Under the pieces are notes generated by a model. It did not search any database. It was not told the DNA's origin and was given only the letters and a program-made list of their open reading frames with translations. The translations under genes and the position numbers were made by a program. From assembly GCF_006335115.1 (NCBI RefSeq), contig NZ_VDMJ01000004.1:62001-126000 (forward strand): DNA of 64,000 nt, written 5' to 3'. The DNA is from Streptomyces sp. NP160. Its GTDB lineage: Bacteria; Actinomycetota; Actinomycetes; Actinomycetales; Quadrisphaeraceae. Positions 42,933 through 51,702 of the stretch are shown here, piece after piece (position 1 is the first letter of the stretch; the number at the start of each line of letters is the position of its first letter).

Positions 42933-43358
42933 ATGATCGACCACCAGTGCCCGCCCGCTCCTCTCCCTCAGCCTCCGCCGGCGGCGGACCGCCGCGGCCG
43001 GCGATCCCTCCGGACGGTCCTCCTCGTGGTCGGCCTCGCCGTCGGGGCTCCCGCGGTCGCCTCGCTGGTGGTGCTGGCGGTGGTCGTGACCGCCGCCGTG
43101 GTGGCCAGCGCGGTGACGGCGACCGCGGGGGGCCTTCCGGGCGCGTCCGCTCGCTCGCACCCGCCGCGGCCGCACCGCACGACGTCGCAGGACACCGCAG
43201 TCGCCGACGCGACCTGGCTGACGGCCTTCGGCGCGCCGACGGGCGACGACCCCTCGTCGGGACCGATCCGGGGTGGCGCGCGGCAGCCCAGGCCGGCCGT
43301 TCCCGGTCCATCCCCCGGCCCATCCCCGGGCCCATCTCCAGGTCATGCGCCTGTCTGA
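42933..43358 (+). CDS. hypothetical single-pass membrane protein with PSPG tail
   Basis: A 141-residue product with a proline-rich cytosolic start, one or two long hydrophobic stretches (VLLVVGLAVGAPAVASLVVLAVVVTAAVVA, split as seen) and a low-complexity extracellular tail ending in GPSPGPSPGPSPG. No family is recognised. A direct repeat CGACCATGATC (42886-42896 and 42928-42938) surrounds the start. Confidence 0.45.
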   Translation: MIDHQCPPAPLPQPPPAADRRGRRSLRTVLLVVGLAVGAPAVASLVVLAVVVTAAVVASAVTATAGGLPGASARSHPPRPHRTTSQDTAVADATWLTAFGAPTGDDPSSGPIRGGARQPRPAVPGPSPGPSPGPSPGHAPV

Positions 43359-43461
43359 CGCTGCCTGAGGGGCCAGCCGATCGGGTGGTCGTGAGCGGTT
43401 CACCACGACCGGGCCGTCGAGAGCGCTGAGGGAAAGATCGTCAGCTGCCGATGCCCGCTGC

Positions 43462-44214
43462 ATGAGCGTCGTGCCTGCGCAGGGCCCGGCGCCCGACGCA
43501 CTGGCGCGGGCGCTGGTGTCGCTCGCGGCTGCCGGCTGGACGGTGCTGCACCAGCTGCGCTGGCCCGGTCGCCTCCGCAAGCCGCTGGCCCACGTGGTGG
43601 TCGGCCCCGGCGGCGTGCTGGTGGTGGACGTCCAGCCCTGGGCCGGGGTGGTGGTCGACGAGGGCGTGCTGCGCGTCGGCCGCAGGACCAGGGCCAGGGA
43701 GTGCACGGCCGCGGTCCGGGCGGCTGCCGCCGTCGCGTCGCTGCTGCACGCCGAGCACCACGACGCCGTGCGCGCGGTGCTCTGCCTGACCGGATCGGCC
43801 ACGCCGCCGGCTCCGGAGACGGCTCCGGTCCCCGTTCCGCTGGCGGCCGGGGTGATGGTGGTGGCGGCGTGCGACCTGCACCGCTGGGCGCTGGAGCTGC
43901 CCGTCCGGCTCGACGACGACGAGGCGCACCGGATCGCCGCGCACCTGCGCTGGCAGCTCGGCGAGGCGGCCCCCACGTCTCACGCCCAGGCGCCTGGCAC
44001 CGACCCCGGGGACGGCACGGCTGACGAGGCAGCGGACGGGGCCCGCGCCGTCGTCGTCCCGCTCACCCGCCGCGCGCTGCGCGACGCGGAGCGGCTGGCG
44101 GCCCGTCAGCGACGCCGCGGCGTGCTCAGCCGTCCGTGGGCGAGCCGCGACCGGTCACCCGCGGATCACTCGCAGCCGACGCCGTCACCGTCGCGGTCGA
44201 GCTTGCGGCTGTAG
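43462..44214 (+). CDS. degenerate NERD-like protein (paralogue of the 30186-31106 gene)
   Basis: A 250-residue protein clearly homologous to the NERD protein at 30186-31106: GWTVLHQLRWPG, VVVGPGGVLVVDVQPWAG, then RECTAAVRAAAAVASLL and RLDDDEAHRIAAHLR. The nuclease residues are lost, because the paralogue's D-H becomes A-H and its DAKKW becomes DVQPW. The coiled coil and the C-terminal membrane helix are also absent. It is probably non-catalytic, perhaps a binding or regulatory relative. Its last 49 bases overlap the tail of the convergent Excalibur gene. Confidence 0.75.
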   Translation: MSVVPAQGPAPDALARALVSLAAAGWTVLHQLRWPGRLRKPLAHVVVGPGGVLVVDVQPWAGVVVDEGVLRVGRRTRARECTAAVRAAAAVASLLHAEHHDAVRAVLCLTGSATPPAPETAPVPVPLAAGVMVVAACDLHRWALELPVRLDDDEAHRIAAHLRWQLGEAAPTSHAQAPGTDPGDGTADEAADGARAVVVPLTRRALRDAERLAARQRRRGVLSRPWASRDRSPADHSQPTPSPSRSSLRL

Positions 44215-45038
44215 CCGGGGTCGCCGACGCGCACCGGCGCAGCACCGGCCGCCCGCGCCGCCGAGCAGTTGGCGTAGGTGACCGACGAACTCTGGGCGTC
44301 GTCCGCCTCGTCCTGCCCCTGCGCCGGGGCGGCCGACTCGGCCGGGGAGGCCTTGGAGGAGGCCTTCGAGGAGGTGGGTGAGGACGCCTTCGCCGCGGCG
44401 GTCTGGGCGGCCGTGAGCTGCGCCTGCAGGTCGGCGGCGCGGGCGGACGCGGCGTCCGCGGCGGACTGCGCCGCAGCCCGTCCCTGCTCGGCCTCCGCCT
44501 GGGCGGCGGCCGCGTCGGCGGCGCTGTCCTGCGCCTCGGCCATCTGCTGGTGGGCACCGGCGATGGCCGCTTCGGCCTCGGAGGCCTGCTGGAGCGCGGA
44601 GTCTGCTCGCTGGTCCGCCGCGGCGATCCGCGAGGAGCTGCCCGCACCGCCGATGCCCATGCCCACGAGCAGCGAGACCATCCCGGAGGCCGCGGCCACC
44701 GCGAGGTACTTGCGCCGGCGCCAGCGCCGGGGCTGCGCCGGCGAGGGCAGGGGACCCGGTCCGGTGGCCGGTCCCTCGCGCACCTCCGCCGTGCCGGCGG
44801 CGCCGGCGGTGACGGCGGTGACGGCAGGTGCAGCCGACCCCCGCGCGGCACGACGAGGGCGCGGCACCGCCGCCCGGGCGGTCTGGCCGCCCACGAGCGC
44901 AGCGCTCGCCGTCGCGTGGTCGCCCTGCCCCGGACGCTGCACCAGCGTCGCGTGCGGCTGCGGGGCGCGCGGCGCCGTCCTCAGGTCGATGGTGCGCTCG
45001 TCCACGTCCGCCCCCGGCTGGCCCGTCGTCGGCGTCAC
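44166..45038 (-). CDS. membrane-anchored Excalibur calcium-binding domain protein
   Basis: A 290-residue protein. A disordered cytosolic part leads to a basic patch and one transmembrane helix near residues 111-131 (YLAVAAASGMVSLLVGMGIGG). A long alanine-rich coiled coil follows (about 140-225; ADQRADSALQQASEAEAAIAG). The last 37 residues are an Excalibur domain: YANCSAARAAGAAP, then GYSRKLDRDGDGVGCE, with the DxDxDGxxCE calcium loop. Such domains occur on extracellular proteins. The GTG start has GAGGGAC upstream. Confidence 0.85.
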   Translation of the reverse strand: MTPTTGQPGADVDERTIDLRTAPRAPQPHATLVQRPGQGDHATASAALVGGQTARAAVPRPRRAARGSAAPAVTAVTAGAAGTAEVREGPATGPGPLPSPAQPRRWRRRKYLAVAAASGMVSLLVGMGIGGAGSSSRIAAADQRADSALQQASEAEAAIAGAHQQMAEAQDSAADAAAAQAEAEQGRAAAQSAADAASARAADLQAQLTAAQTAAAKASSPTSSKASSKASPAESAAPAQGQDEADDAQSSSVTYANCSAARAAGAAPVRVGDPGYSRKLDRDGDGVGCE

Positions 45039-45149
45039 CGCCGTCCCTCACGACGCTAGGGCGAGTCGAGCACCCGGTCGCGCAGCACACGCCGCGGGCT
45101 GGTCGCCCAGCAGCGGAAGTGCGCAGGCCGCCGCGGTGTTGGCACCACC

Positions 45150-45857
45150 ATGAGCAGCACGAGCAACACCGGCACGTCCAGCTCCAGCAGCACCATCGGG
45201 ATCATCGGTGCCGGGCACATCGGCTCGGCCGTCGCGCAGCTCGCGGTGGACGCCGGCCTCGACGTCGTCATCGCCAACTCCCGCGGGCCCGAGACGCTCA
45301 CCGACCTCGTCTCCGCGCTGGGCCCGCACGCCCGCGCCGCGACAGCGGACGAGGCGGCCCGTGCCGGGGACGTCGTCGTCCTGACCGTCCCGCTGAAGAG
45401 CACCACCGACATCGACCCCGAGCCGCTGGCCGGCACGGTGGTCCTGGACACCGGCAACTACTACCCGCAGCGCGACGGGCAGGTGGCCGCCCTCGACGAC
45501 GGCTCGACCACGTCCAGCGCCCTGACCCAGCAGCACCTGGCGGACAGCTCGGTGGTGAAGGTGTTCAACAACATCTACTCCGAGTCGCTGAGGTCGTTGG
45601 CCCGGCCGTCCGGCGACGCCGAGCGCACCGCCCTGCCCGTCTTCGCCGACGACGAGGAGGCGAAGGCCGTCGCCACCGCCTTCCTCGACGTGATCGGCTA
45701 CGACGCCGTGGACGGCGGCGACCTCGCCGAGAGCTGGCGCGCGGAGCCGGGGCGTCCCGCCTACGGGCTGCCCTACGCCGCGGGCGAGGACTTCACCGCT
45801 GCGAAGCCGGCCGGTGCGGACGCGGTCCGCGAGGCGCTGGCCCGCGCGGAGCGCTGA
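45150..45857 (+). CDS. NADPH-dependent F420 reductase-like oxidoreductase (paralogue A)
   Basis: A 235-residue Rossmann protein of the NADP oxidoreductase/coenzyme F420-dependent family (PF03807). The nucleotide motif is GIIGAGHIGSAVA, followed by IANSRGPETL, VVLTVPLKS, DTGNYYPQRDG and VVKVFNNIYSESL. It probably reduces or oxidises a small molecule using NADP, and a role in F420 chemistry is possible but unproven. It is closely similar to the gene at 50260-51009. The serine/threonine-rich N-terminus is not conserved. Confidence 0.82.
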   Translation: MSSTSNTGTSSSSSTIGIIGAGHIGSAVAQLAVDAGLDVVIANSRGPETLTDLVSALGPHARAATADEAARAGDVVVLTVPLKSTTDIDPEPLAGTVVLDTGNYYPQRDGQVAALDDGSTTSSALTQQHLADSSVVKVFNNIYSESLRSLARPSGDAERTALPVFADDEEAKAVATAFLDVIGYDAVDGGDLAESWRAEPGRPAYGLPYAAGEDFTAAKPAGADAVREALARAER

Positions 45858-45921
45858 TCACGCAGCGCTCGCGCACGGTCGCTGAGCGGCGTCGGTCGGG
45901 GGCTCCGCCTACTGTCGGGGC

Positions 45922-46467
45922 GTGAGCCCGCCGCCACCGCCGTGGACGTGCCAGCTGCAGGCGGTGGTGGTCCCGTCGCTGCTGCGGGCGCCGTCGCTGC
46001 GCGCCGGGGCCTTCGCCGTCGTCGACTACGAGCACACGCCGGTCGGTCCCTACCGCGAGGCGCTCACCGCGGTCGCGCTGTCAGCCCGCAGCGGCTGGGT
46101 GCCGTGGATGGTGGTCGACTCCGAGGCCTCGCGCGCCGGAGGGCGCCAGGGGTGGGGGCTGCCCAAGGAGCTCGCCGTGATCGACACCGAGGCGGGGCTG
46201 AGCAGCCGCCCGACGACGGCGAGGGTGCTCGCCGAGGGCGTCGACCTCACCGTCACCGCACGCGTCGCCGCGGGGCGCGGGGTGCCGGTCGGGCTCGCCG
46301 CCCAGCTGCGCCAGCCGCGGCGCGAGCCGGCCGCCGTGCGCTTCACCGGACGGGTGCGTCCCGCCGTCGTCGTCCTCGAGGGCACCGCGCCGCGGGGCGT
46401 GCGCCCGGGGCGGCGGCCCGGGCTCGCTCTGGCGGGGGAGCTGTGGATCGGGGCGCCGCAGGGCTGA
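45922..46467 (+). CDS. acetoacetate decarboxylase-like protein
   Basis: The 181-residue product resembles the acetoacetate decarboxylase family (PF06314), though it is shorter than the 240-250 residues of classic enzymes. DYEHTPVGPYREAL and the segment GWGLPKELAVIDTE match, and the lysine in PKELA is in the position of the Schiff-base lysine. Many short members act on unknown beta-keto or pyruvate-aldol compounds. It is not clearly linked to neighbours. Confidence 0.72.
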   Translation: MSPPPPPWTCQLQAVVVPSLLRAPSLRAGAFAVVDYEHTPVGPYREALTAVALSARSGWVPWMVVDSEASRAGGRQGWGLPKELAVIDTEAGLSSRPTTARVLAEGVDLTVTARVAAGRGVPVGLAAQLRQPRREPAAVRFTGRVRPAVVVLEGTAPRGVRPGRRPGLALAGELWIGAPQG

Positions 46468-46476
46468 CGGCGCGGG

Positions 46477-47667
46477 TCAGGTGACCGTGCAGGCCTCGTC
46501 CGAGCCGGTCACCGACGGCGTCAGCGGAGCCGACGGCGTGCTGGACGACGGCGATGGCGATGTCGACGGCGATGTCGACGGCGATGCCGAAGGCGCAGGG
46601 GTGGGCGCGGCGGCGGTCGGGTCGACGTCGTGCTCGAGGTCGCCGAAGAGGGTGCCCGCCGCGGGCTGGCTCCACAGGACGTTGGCCGTGTCGGACCTCA
46701 CCACGTCGCTGCGCGGGTGGTTGGGCACCGTGAAGAACTGCAGCTGGCTGGGGGGCAGCGACCTCACCGACTCCGCCAGCGAGGCGAGGGCGCCCAGGCT
46801 GCCGAGGCCGGAGTCGGTGGTGACCGACCTGGTGGCGGCGTCGAGGAAGCCGTACATCGCGGTGGGGTCGGTCAGCTCGCCCTCCGCCGTGCGCGCCATC
46901 GACGCGAGGAACTGCTGCTGGCGCTCGATGCGGCCGAGGTCTGAGCCGTCGCCGACGGCGTGGCGCTCGCGGACGAACGCCAGCGCCTGCTCGCCCTCGA
47001 GCCTGTGCTCGCCGGCGGGCAGGTCGAGGTCCGCCTTCGGGTCGACCACGGGCGCGGTGGTGCACACCGGCACCCCGCCCAGGGCGGTGGTCATGTCCTT
47101 GAAGCCCTCGAAGTCGACCACCACGAAGTGGTCGACGTGGACCCCCGTGGCGGCCTCGACGGTCTTGATCGAGCACGCCGCGCCGCTGGCGGTGCCGCCG
47201 TGCTCCGACCCCAGCGTGAACGCCTCGTTGATCTTGGCCTGACGGGGCGTGGTGGTGCCGTCGGAGCCGGTGCAGCTGGGGATCGACACCCACGAGTCGC
47301 GCGGGATGCTCACCGCCGCCGCCCACCTCCGGTCCGCGGACAGGTGCACCAGCAGCATCGTGTCGGACTGCGCGGTGGTCAGGCCCGCGCCGTACTCCGT
47401 GCCGGTGCCGGCGCGGCTGTCGGACCCCAGCACGAGGATGTTCTCGGCCCCCTGGGCCAGCACCGCCGGCCGGTCCCCGCCCAGCTGGGAGCTGATGTCG
47501 GCGCTGGTGATGTTGCCGTCGAGGTGCCGGTACACGCCGTACGCCGTGGCCGCGCCGCCCACGAGCACCACCGCGCCGACCGCCGCGACGGTGCGGAGCG
47601 TGCGGCGACGCCGCCGCAGCGTGCGGGCGCGCGGCGAGGCGTCCCGGGGGTGGGCGGTGGACGGCAC
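46477..47667 (-). CDS. LytR-CpsA-Psr (LCP) family protein
   Basis: A 396-residue membrane-anchored enzyme. Basic N-terminus, one transmembrane helix (about 27-47), then the LCP domain: NILVLGSDSRAG, SDTMLLVHLSADRR, VSIPRDSWVSIP, QAKINEAFTLGS, DHFVVVDFEGFKD and FVRERHA. LCP enzymes transfer glycopolymers from lipid carriers to peptidoglycan outside the cell. The C-terminus is a serine/threonine/proline tail of low complexity. It is convergent with the decarboxylase-like gene. Confidence 0.92.
   Translation of the reverse strand: MPSTAHPRDASPRARTLRRRRRTLRTVAAVGAVVLVGGAATAYGVYRHLDGNITSADISSQLGGDRPAVLAQGAENILVLGSDSRAGTGTEYGAGLTTAQSDTMLLVHLSADRRWAAAVSIPRDSWVSIPSCTGSDGTTTPRQAKINEAFTLGSEHGGTASGAACSIKTVEAATGVHVDHFVVVDFEGFKDMTTALGGVPVCTTAPVVDPKADLDLPAGEHRLEGEQALAFVRERHAVGDGSDLGRIERQQQFLASMARTAEGELTDPTAMYGFLDAATRSVTTDSGLGSLGALASLAESVRSLPPSQLQFFTVPNHPRSDVVRSDTANVLWSQPAAGTLFGDLEHDVDPTAAAPTPAPSASPSTSPSTSPSPSSSTPSAPLTPSVTGSDEACTVT
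46559..46594. repeat. 12-base tandem repeats in the LCP C-terminal tail
   Basis: GATGTCGACGGC occurs twice in tandem (46559-46582) with a third related unit. It encodes part of the SPST-type tail on the opposite strand. Confidence 0.65.
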
Positions 47668-47768
47668 GCCTCGACGCTAGGGCGCCGTGCGACCACGACC
47701 CGCCCGATCCAGCCCCGCCCCGGCAACCGCGCAGCGACCTCCCAGGTGCGGCGTCCCCGGTCAGGGCG

Positions 47769-48230
47769 TCAGGGCGTCAGGCGGCGCAGGAGGCCGGTGA
47801 GCTGGGTGCGCTCGTCGTCGCTGAGCGCCCCGAACAGCTCGGAGGCGGCCTGCGCTCGGGCGCGCTCGGCGTGCGCCACCGCCTCCCGACCCGCGCCGGT
47901 GAGGACGACGACGACGGCGCGCCGGTCGGCGGGGTCCGCCCGCCGCTCCGCCAGGCCCCGGTCGGCGAGACCGTCGACCACCTCCGTGGCCGAGCGCGGT
48001 GCGATGCGCAGCGCCGCGGCCAGCTCGGAGATGCGCACGCCCCCTCCCGCGCCGGTGTGGCCGGCGTGCGCGAGCACCCGCAGCGCGCGGGCGTGGTGCG
48101 GCGAGAGGCCCGCGGGCTCGAGGGCGGCGTGGAAGCCGCGGCGCAGACCCCGGGCGGCGCCGAGCAGCGCGTCGGCCAGCTCCGCGCTTCCCTGGTCGTC
48201 CGCGTCGGAGCGCTCGTGGCCGGGAGTCAC
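47769..48230 (-). CDS. MarR-family transcriptional regulator
   Basis: A 153-residue winged-helix regulator. The DNA-binding part is VRISELAAALRIAPRSATEVVDGLADRGLAER, and the wing is RRADPADRRAVVVVLTGAGR. It is divergent from an ABC exporter gene, and the 89-base gap contains two palindromes. This is the usual arrangement in which MarR represses itself and the exporter until a ligand binds. Confidence 0.9.
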   Translation of the reverse strand: MTPGHERSDADDQGSAELADALLGAARGLRRGFHAALEPAGLSPHHARALRVLAHAGHTGAGGGVRISELAAALRIAPRSATEVVDGLADRGLAERRADPADRRAVVVVLTGAGREAVAHAERARAQAASELFGALSDDERTQLTGLLRRLTP

Positions 48231-48241
48231 CGGGGAATGCT

Positions 48242-48259
48242 AGCGCCAGGTCTGGCGCT
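48242..48259. promoter_or_regulatory. palindrome AGCGCCAG-GT-CTGGCGCT (operator or promoter element)
   Basis: The two 8-base arms are perfect complements around a 2-base centre. It lies 12 bases upstream of the MarR start, between the divergent MarR and ABC genes. Confidence 0.5.
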
Positions 48260-48277
48260 TACCTCTTCGTGAGGTAA
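48259..48277. promoter_or_regulatory. MarR-type operator TTACCTC-N5-GAGGTAA
   Basis: A perfect 7-base inverted repeat around a 5-base spacer. It sits adjacent to the palindrome at 48242 and about 43 bases before the exporter start. Length and A/T-rich ends fit MarR dimer sites. Confidence 0.65.
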
Positions 48278-48319
48278 CCTCAGCATCGCCTCCCACCACC
48301 CGTCCCCGACCGGAAGGAC

Positions 48320-50263
48320 GTGGTCACCACGTCGAGCCCCACCCTCAGTCCCACCCTCAGTCCCCCCGTCCCCACGACCACCCCCGGGAACCCGGGCGGT
48401 CACGGCCCGCGCGGAGCCCAGCACGGGCGAGGTCCCGCGAAGACCGACCCCGCCGACCGCGAGCAGCTGCGCCGCTCACCCGTCTCCCTGCGCCGCATCG
48501 CCTCCCTCTTCGCGCCGCACCGATGGCAGGTCGCGCTCGTCGTCGTCCTGATCGTGGCGTCGTCGGTGGTGTCGCTGGCCTCGCCGTTCCTCGTCCGCGC
48601 GGTCATCGACGACGCGCTGCCGCACGCCGACGTGCGCCTGCTCGTGCTCGCCGTGGCCGGCATGGTCGCCGTCGCCGCGGTCACCTCGCTGCTCGGCGTC
48701 GTGCAGACGTGGATCTCCACCGGCGTCGGGCAGCGGGTCATGCACCGGCTGCGCACGTCCGTCTTCACGAGTCTGCAGCGGCAGTCGATGGACTTCTTCA
48801 CCCGCACCCGCGGCGGCGAGATCACCTCCCGCCTCACCAACGACATCGGCGGCATGCAGTCCGTGGTGACCTCCACGGCGACGTCGCTGGCGTCCAACGC
48901 CACCACGGTGGTCGGCACGGCCGTCGCCATGGCGGCGCTGTCGTGGCGGCTGTCCCTGCTGACGCTCGTCGTGCTGCCGCCCGCGGTGTGGCTCACGCGC
49001 CGGGTGGCGCTGCTGCGCCGCTCGATCACCTCCGCGCAGCAGCGGCGGCTCGCCGACCTGCAGCACCAGGTGGAGGAGTCCCTCAGCGTCTCCGGCGCGC
49101 TCCTCACCAAGACGCTCGGCACCGCCGGCTCCCAGGCGCAGCGCTTCGCCGACACCTCCGCCGAGCTGGTCGAGCTCGAGGTGCGCTCCTCGCTCGCCGG
49201 CCGCTGGCGCATGGCCACCATGAACGTCGTCTTCGCGGCCATCCCCGCGCTCATCTACCTCGCCGCCGGGCTGCCCGTCACCTCCGGCGGCATGACCGTC
49301 GGCACGCTCGTGGCGTTCACCGCGCTGCAGGCGGCGATCTTCAGGCCGCTCATGGGGCTGCTGGACGTGGGCGTGCAGCTCACCGCGTCGATGGCGCTGT
49401 TCAGCCGCGTGTTCGAGTACCTCGACCTGCCCGTCGACATCGCCGACCCGGAGCACCCCGTCCCGCTCGAGCCGGAGCGCGTGCGCGGCGAGGTCCGCTT
49501 CGAGGGCGTCTCGTTCACCTACCCCGGCGCCGACCGCGCCGCGCTGGCCGACGTCGACGTCACCGTGCCCGCCGGCACGTCGCTGGCGCTGGTCGGAGCC
49601 ACCGGCTCGGGCAAGTCGACGCTGGCCTCGCTCGTCGCCCGCCTCCACGACCCGTCGCGCGGTCGGGTGCTGCTCGACGGCGTGGACCTGCGCGACCTGT
49701 CCCTGGCCGCGCTCGCCTCGGTGGTCGGCGTGGTCTCCCAGGAGACCTACCTGCTCCACGCGACGGTGCGCGAGAACCTGCGGCACGCGGAGCCGTCGGC
49801 CACCGACGCCGAGGTCGAGCAGGCGGCGCGCCGGGCCCAGGTGCACGACGTCATCACCGCCCTGCCCGACGGCTACGACACGCTCGTCGGCGCCCGCGGC
49901 CACCGCTTCTCCGGCGGCGAGCAGCAGCGGCTGGCCATCGCCCGCACACTGCTGCGCGACCCGAAGGTCCTCGTGCTCGACGAGGCCACCTCGGCGCTGG
50001 ACAACACCACCGAGCGGGCGGTGCAGGCGGCGCTCGAGGAGGTCCGCCGCGGCCGGACGACCATCATGATCGCCCACCGCCTGTCCACCGTGACCGGCGC
50101 GGACAGCGTCGCCGTGCTCGACGGCGGCCGCGTGGTGGAGCAGGGCGCGCCGGCGGACCTGGCGAGCGCCGGGGGAGCCTTCGCCGCGCTCGCCGCCGCC
50201 GGTGCGCGGGCCGAGGCGGTCGCGGGAAGGTCGCTCGAGCAACCGGTGTTCGCACCCGCATGA
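48320..50263 (+). CDS. ABC exporter, fused transmembrane and ATPase domains
   Basis: A 647-residue half-transporter. The transmembrane domain has about six helices (ALVVVLIVASSVVSLASPFLV onward). The ATPase domain has Walker A GATGSGKST near residue 427, signature FSGGEQQRLAIA near 531 and Walker B VLVLDEATSALD near 551. It exports drugs or lipophilic compounds as a dimer. GGAAGGAC lies 5 bases before GTG 48320. It is controlled by the divergent MarR gene. Its stop overlaps the next gene's ATG (ATGA), so the F420-type oxidoreductase is in the same operon. Confidence 0.93.
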   Translation: MVTTSSPTLSPTLSPPVPTTTPGNPGGHGPRGAQHGRGPAKTDPADREQLRRSPVSLRRIASLFAPHRWQVALVVVLIVASSVVSLASPFLVRAVIDDALPHADVRLLVLAVAGMVAVAAVTSLLGVVQTWISTGVGQRVMHRLRTSVFTSLQRQSMDFFTRTRGGEITSRLTNDIGGMQSVVTSTATSLASNATTVVGTAVAMAALSWRLSLLTLVVLPPAVWLTRRVALLRRSITSAQQRRLADLQHQVEESLSVSGALLTKTLGTAGSQAQRFADTSAELVELEVRSSLAGRWRMATMNVVFAAIPALIYLAAGLPVTSGGMTVGTLVAFTALQAAIFRPLMGLLDVGVQLTASMALFSRVFEYLDLPVDIADPEHPVPLEPERVRGEVRFEGVSFTYPGADRAALADVDVTVPAGTSLALVGATGSGKSTLASLVARLHDPSRGRVLLDGVDLRDLSLAALASVVGVVSQETYLLHATVRENLRHAEPSATDAEVEQAARRAQVHDVITALPDGYDTLVGARGHRFSGGEQQRLAIARTLLRDPKVLVLDEATSALDNTTERAVQAALEEVRRGRTTIMIAHRLSTVTGADSVAVLDGGRVVEQGAPADLASAGGAFAALAAAGARAEAVAGRSLEQPVFAPA

Positions 50264-51009
50264 GCACCAGCACCACCGGACCCGCTGCGCCGACGAGCCC
50301 GGCCAGCCAGACCGTCGGCATCATCGGCGCCGGCAACATCGGCAGCACCGTGGCGCGCCTGGCGGTCGACGCGGGCCACCGCGTCGTCATCGCCAACTCC
50401 CGCGGCCCCGAGACCCTCGCCGACCTCGTCGCCGACCTCGGCGAGAACGCCCGCGCGGCCACGGCCGCCGAGGCCGCGCAGGCCGGCGACCTCGTCGTCG
50501 TGACCGTCCCGCTGAAGGCCTACCGCGAGCTGCCGGCCGAGCAGCTGGCCGGCAAGGTCGTCCTGGACACCAACAACTACTACCCCGACCGCGACGGCCA
50601 CATCGCCGAGCTCGACGACCACAGCGCCACCACCAGCGAGCTCGTGGCGCGCCACCTGGCCGGCGCGTCCGTGGTGAAGGTCTTCAACAACATCTTCTTC
50701 ATCGCCCTCGCGGCCCTGTCGAAGCCCGCTGGAGACCCCGACCGCGCGGCCCTGCCGATCTTCGGGGACGACGACGACGCGAAGGCCACGGCCACCCGCT
50801 TCCTCGACGGCCTCGGCTACGACGCGGTGGACGGCGGGCCCCTGGCCCGGAGCTGGCGCGCCGAGAACGGCCGGCCGGTCTACGTCTTCCCGTACGCGAA
50901 GGACGGCGACGTCGCCACGCCCGTCCCGGCGGACGCCGCGACGGTCCGCTCGCTGCTCGAGGCCGCCGAGCTGGACGACCCGGCCCAGCAGCCGAAGACG
51001 CTCAGCTGA
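50260..51009 (+). CDS. NADPH-dependent F420 reductase-like oxidoreductase (paralogue B)
   Basis: A 249-residue Rossmann protein with GIIGAGNIGSTVA, IANSRGPETL, VVVTVPLKAYREL, DTNNYYPDRDGH and VVKVFNNIFFIAL. It is closely related to paralogue A at 45150-45857. Its ATG overlaps the exporter stop by four bases, so both are expressed under the MarR-controlled promoter. It could modify the compound that the pump exports. Confidence 0.85.
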   Translation: MSTSTTGPAAPTSPASQTVGIIGAGNIGSTVARLAVDAGHRVVIANSRGPETLADLVADLGENARAATAAEAAQAGDLVVVTVPLKAYRELPAEQLAGKVVLDTNNYYPDRDGHIAELDDHSATTSELVARHLAGASVVKVFNNIFFIALAALSKPAGDPDRAALPIFGDDDDAKATATRFLDGLGYDAVDGGPLARSWRAENGRPVYVFPYAKDGDVATPVPADAATVRSLLEAAELDDPAQQPKTLS

Positions 51010-51113
51010 CGCCGGCGCCCCACGGCGACGTGAGGGCAGACGCCGTTGCGCTGACTGGGCGTAGCGGGCGCTGACCGCGTGTGAGCGCGGCGGGCCGCGG
51101 GCACTCCTGTCGC

Positions 51114-51281
51114 ATGGGAGTCGACGCGATCCGCGGCGCCGGGGGTGCAGGAGCAGCGCAGCCCGGTCTCCAGGAGGAGTACCGGGCTGCGCTGCTGGCG
51201 CGCCTGCGGGAGCGCCGCCGTCGCCGTCCTCAGCAGCAGGCTGCGAAGGACGGCGAGCGGCGCGAGCCTCCGCCCCGCTGA
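51114..51281 (+). CDS. small basic protein (55 aa), doubtful
   Basis: A 55-residue frame reads GVDAIRGAGGAGAAQPGLQEEYRAALLARLRERRRRRP and ends QQQAAKDGERREPPPR when read in pieces. It has a plausible helix (LQEEYRAALLARLRERRRRR). No family or clear ribosome site supports it. A longer GTG start lies 33 bases upstream. Confidence 0.35.
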   Translation: MGVDAIRGAGGAGAAQPGLQEEYRAALLARLRERRRRRPQQQAAKDGERREPPPR

Positions 51282-51294
51282 CGGGCCGACAGGC

Positions 51295-51702
51295 TCAGGC
51301 GGCGGAGGCCTCGACGGCGAGGTCCTCCGCGAGGGCCTGGCGCAGGTCGGGCCGCAGCGGCTCGCCCATCGCCCACAGCAGGCGGGCCGCCAGGCCGGCG
51401 GGCACCGTGCCGGTGGCCTCGCGCCGGGTCATGCCGCGGACCACGTCGTAGGGGACGTGCGCGGCCGTGGCGAGGTCCCGCAGGGCCTTCGGCCCCAGCG
51501 GACCCGCCTCCTCGAGCCACTCGGCGATGGTCTCGCGCATCGCCGCTGCGGTCACGGTGGTCCGCATGCGGTCGGACACGGGCTTGCTCGGCAGCTGCAG
51601 CTGCGACGCCGCAGGCAGCGGGCGCACCGGGGTCTCGACGGTGCGGATGGTCGTCGGCACGGTCTTGCTGGCGGTGGAGCGTCGAGTGCTCGCGGTCCTC
51701 AC
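51295..51702 (-). CDS. hypothetical DNA-binding-like protein
   Basis: A 135-residue protein. Residues about 1-45 are basic and low complexity. The rest is helical (RETIAEWLEEAGPLGPKALRDLA, then AHVPYDVVRGMTRREATGTVPAGLAARLLWAMGE) and has the feel of a small helix-turn-helix domain, though I cannot name the family. GTG 51702 is the most likely start. It is divergent from the aldo/keto reductase gene (135-base gap without visible features). Confidence 0.5.
   Translation of the reverse strand: MRTASTRRSTASKTVPTTIRTVETPVRPLPAASQLQLPSKPVSDRMRTTVTAAAMRETIAEWLEEAGPLGPKALRDLATAAHVPYDVVRGMTRREATGTVPAGLAARLLWAMGEPLRPDLRQALAEDLAVEASAA

Noticed and set aside
42886-42938. Direct repeat CGACCATGATC as a regulatory site
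   Set aside because: Only 11 bases, one copy overlaps a start codon; could be chance.
48523-50259. Frame overlapping the ABC exporter and joined to the F420-type gene
   Set aside because: Low-complexity Arg-rich text within the exporter gene; the oxidoreductase starts at ATG 50260.
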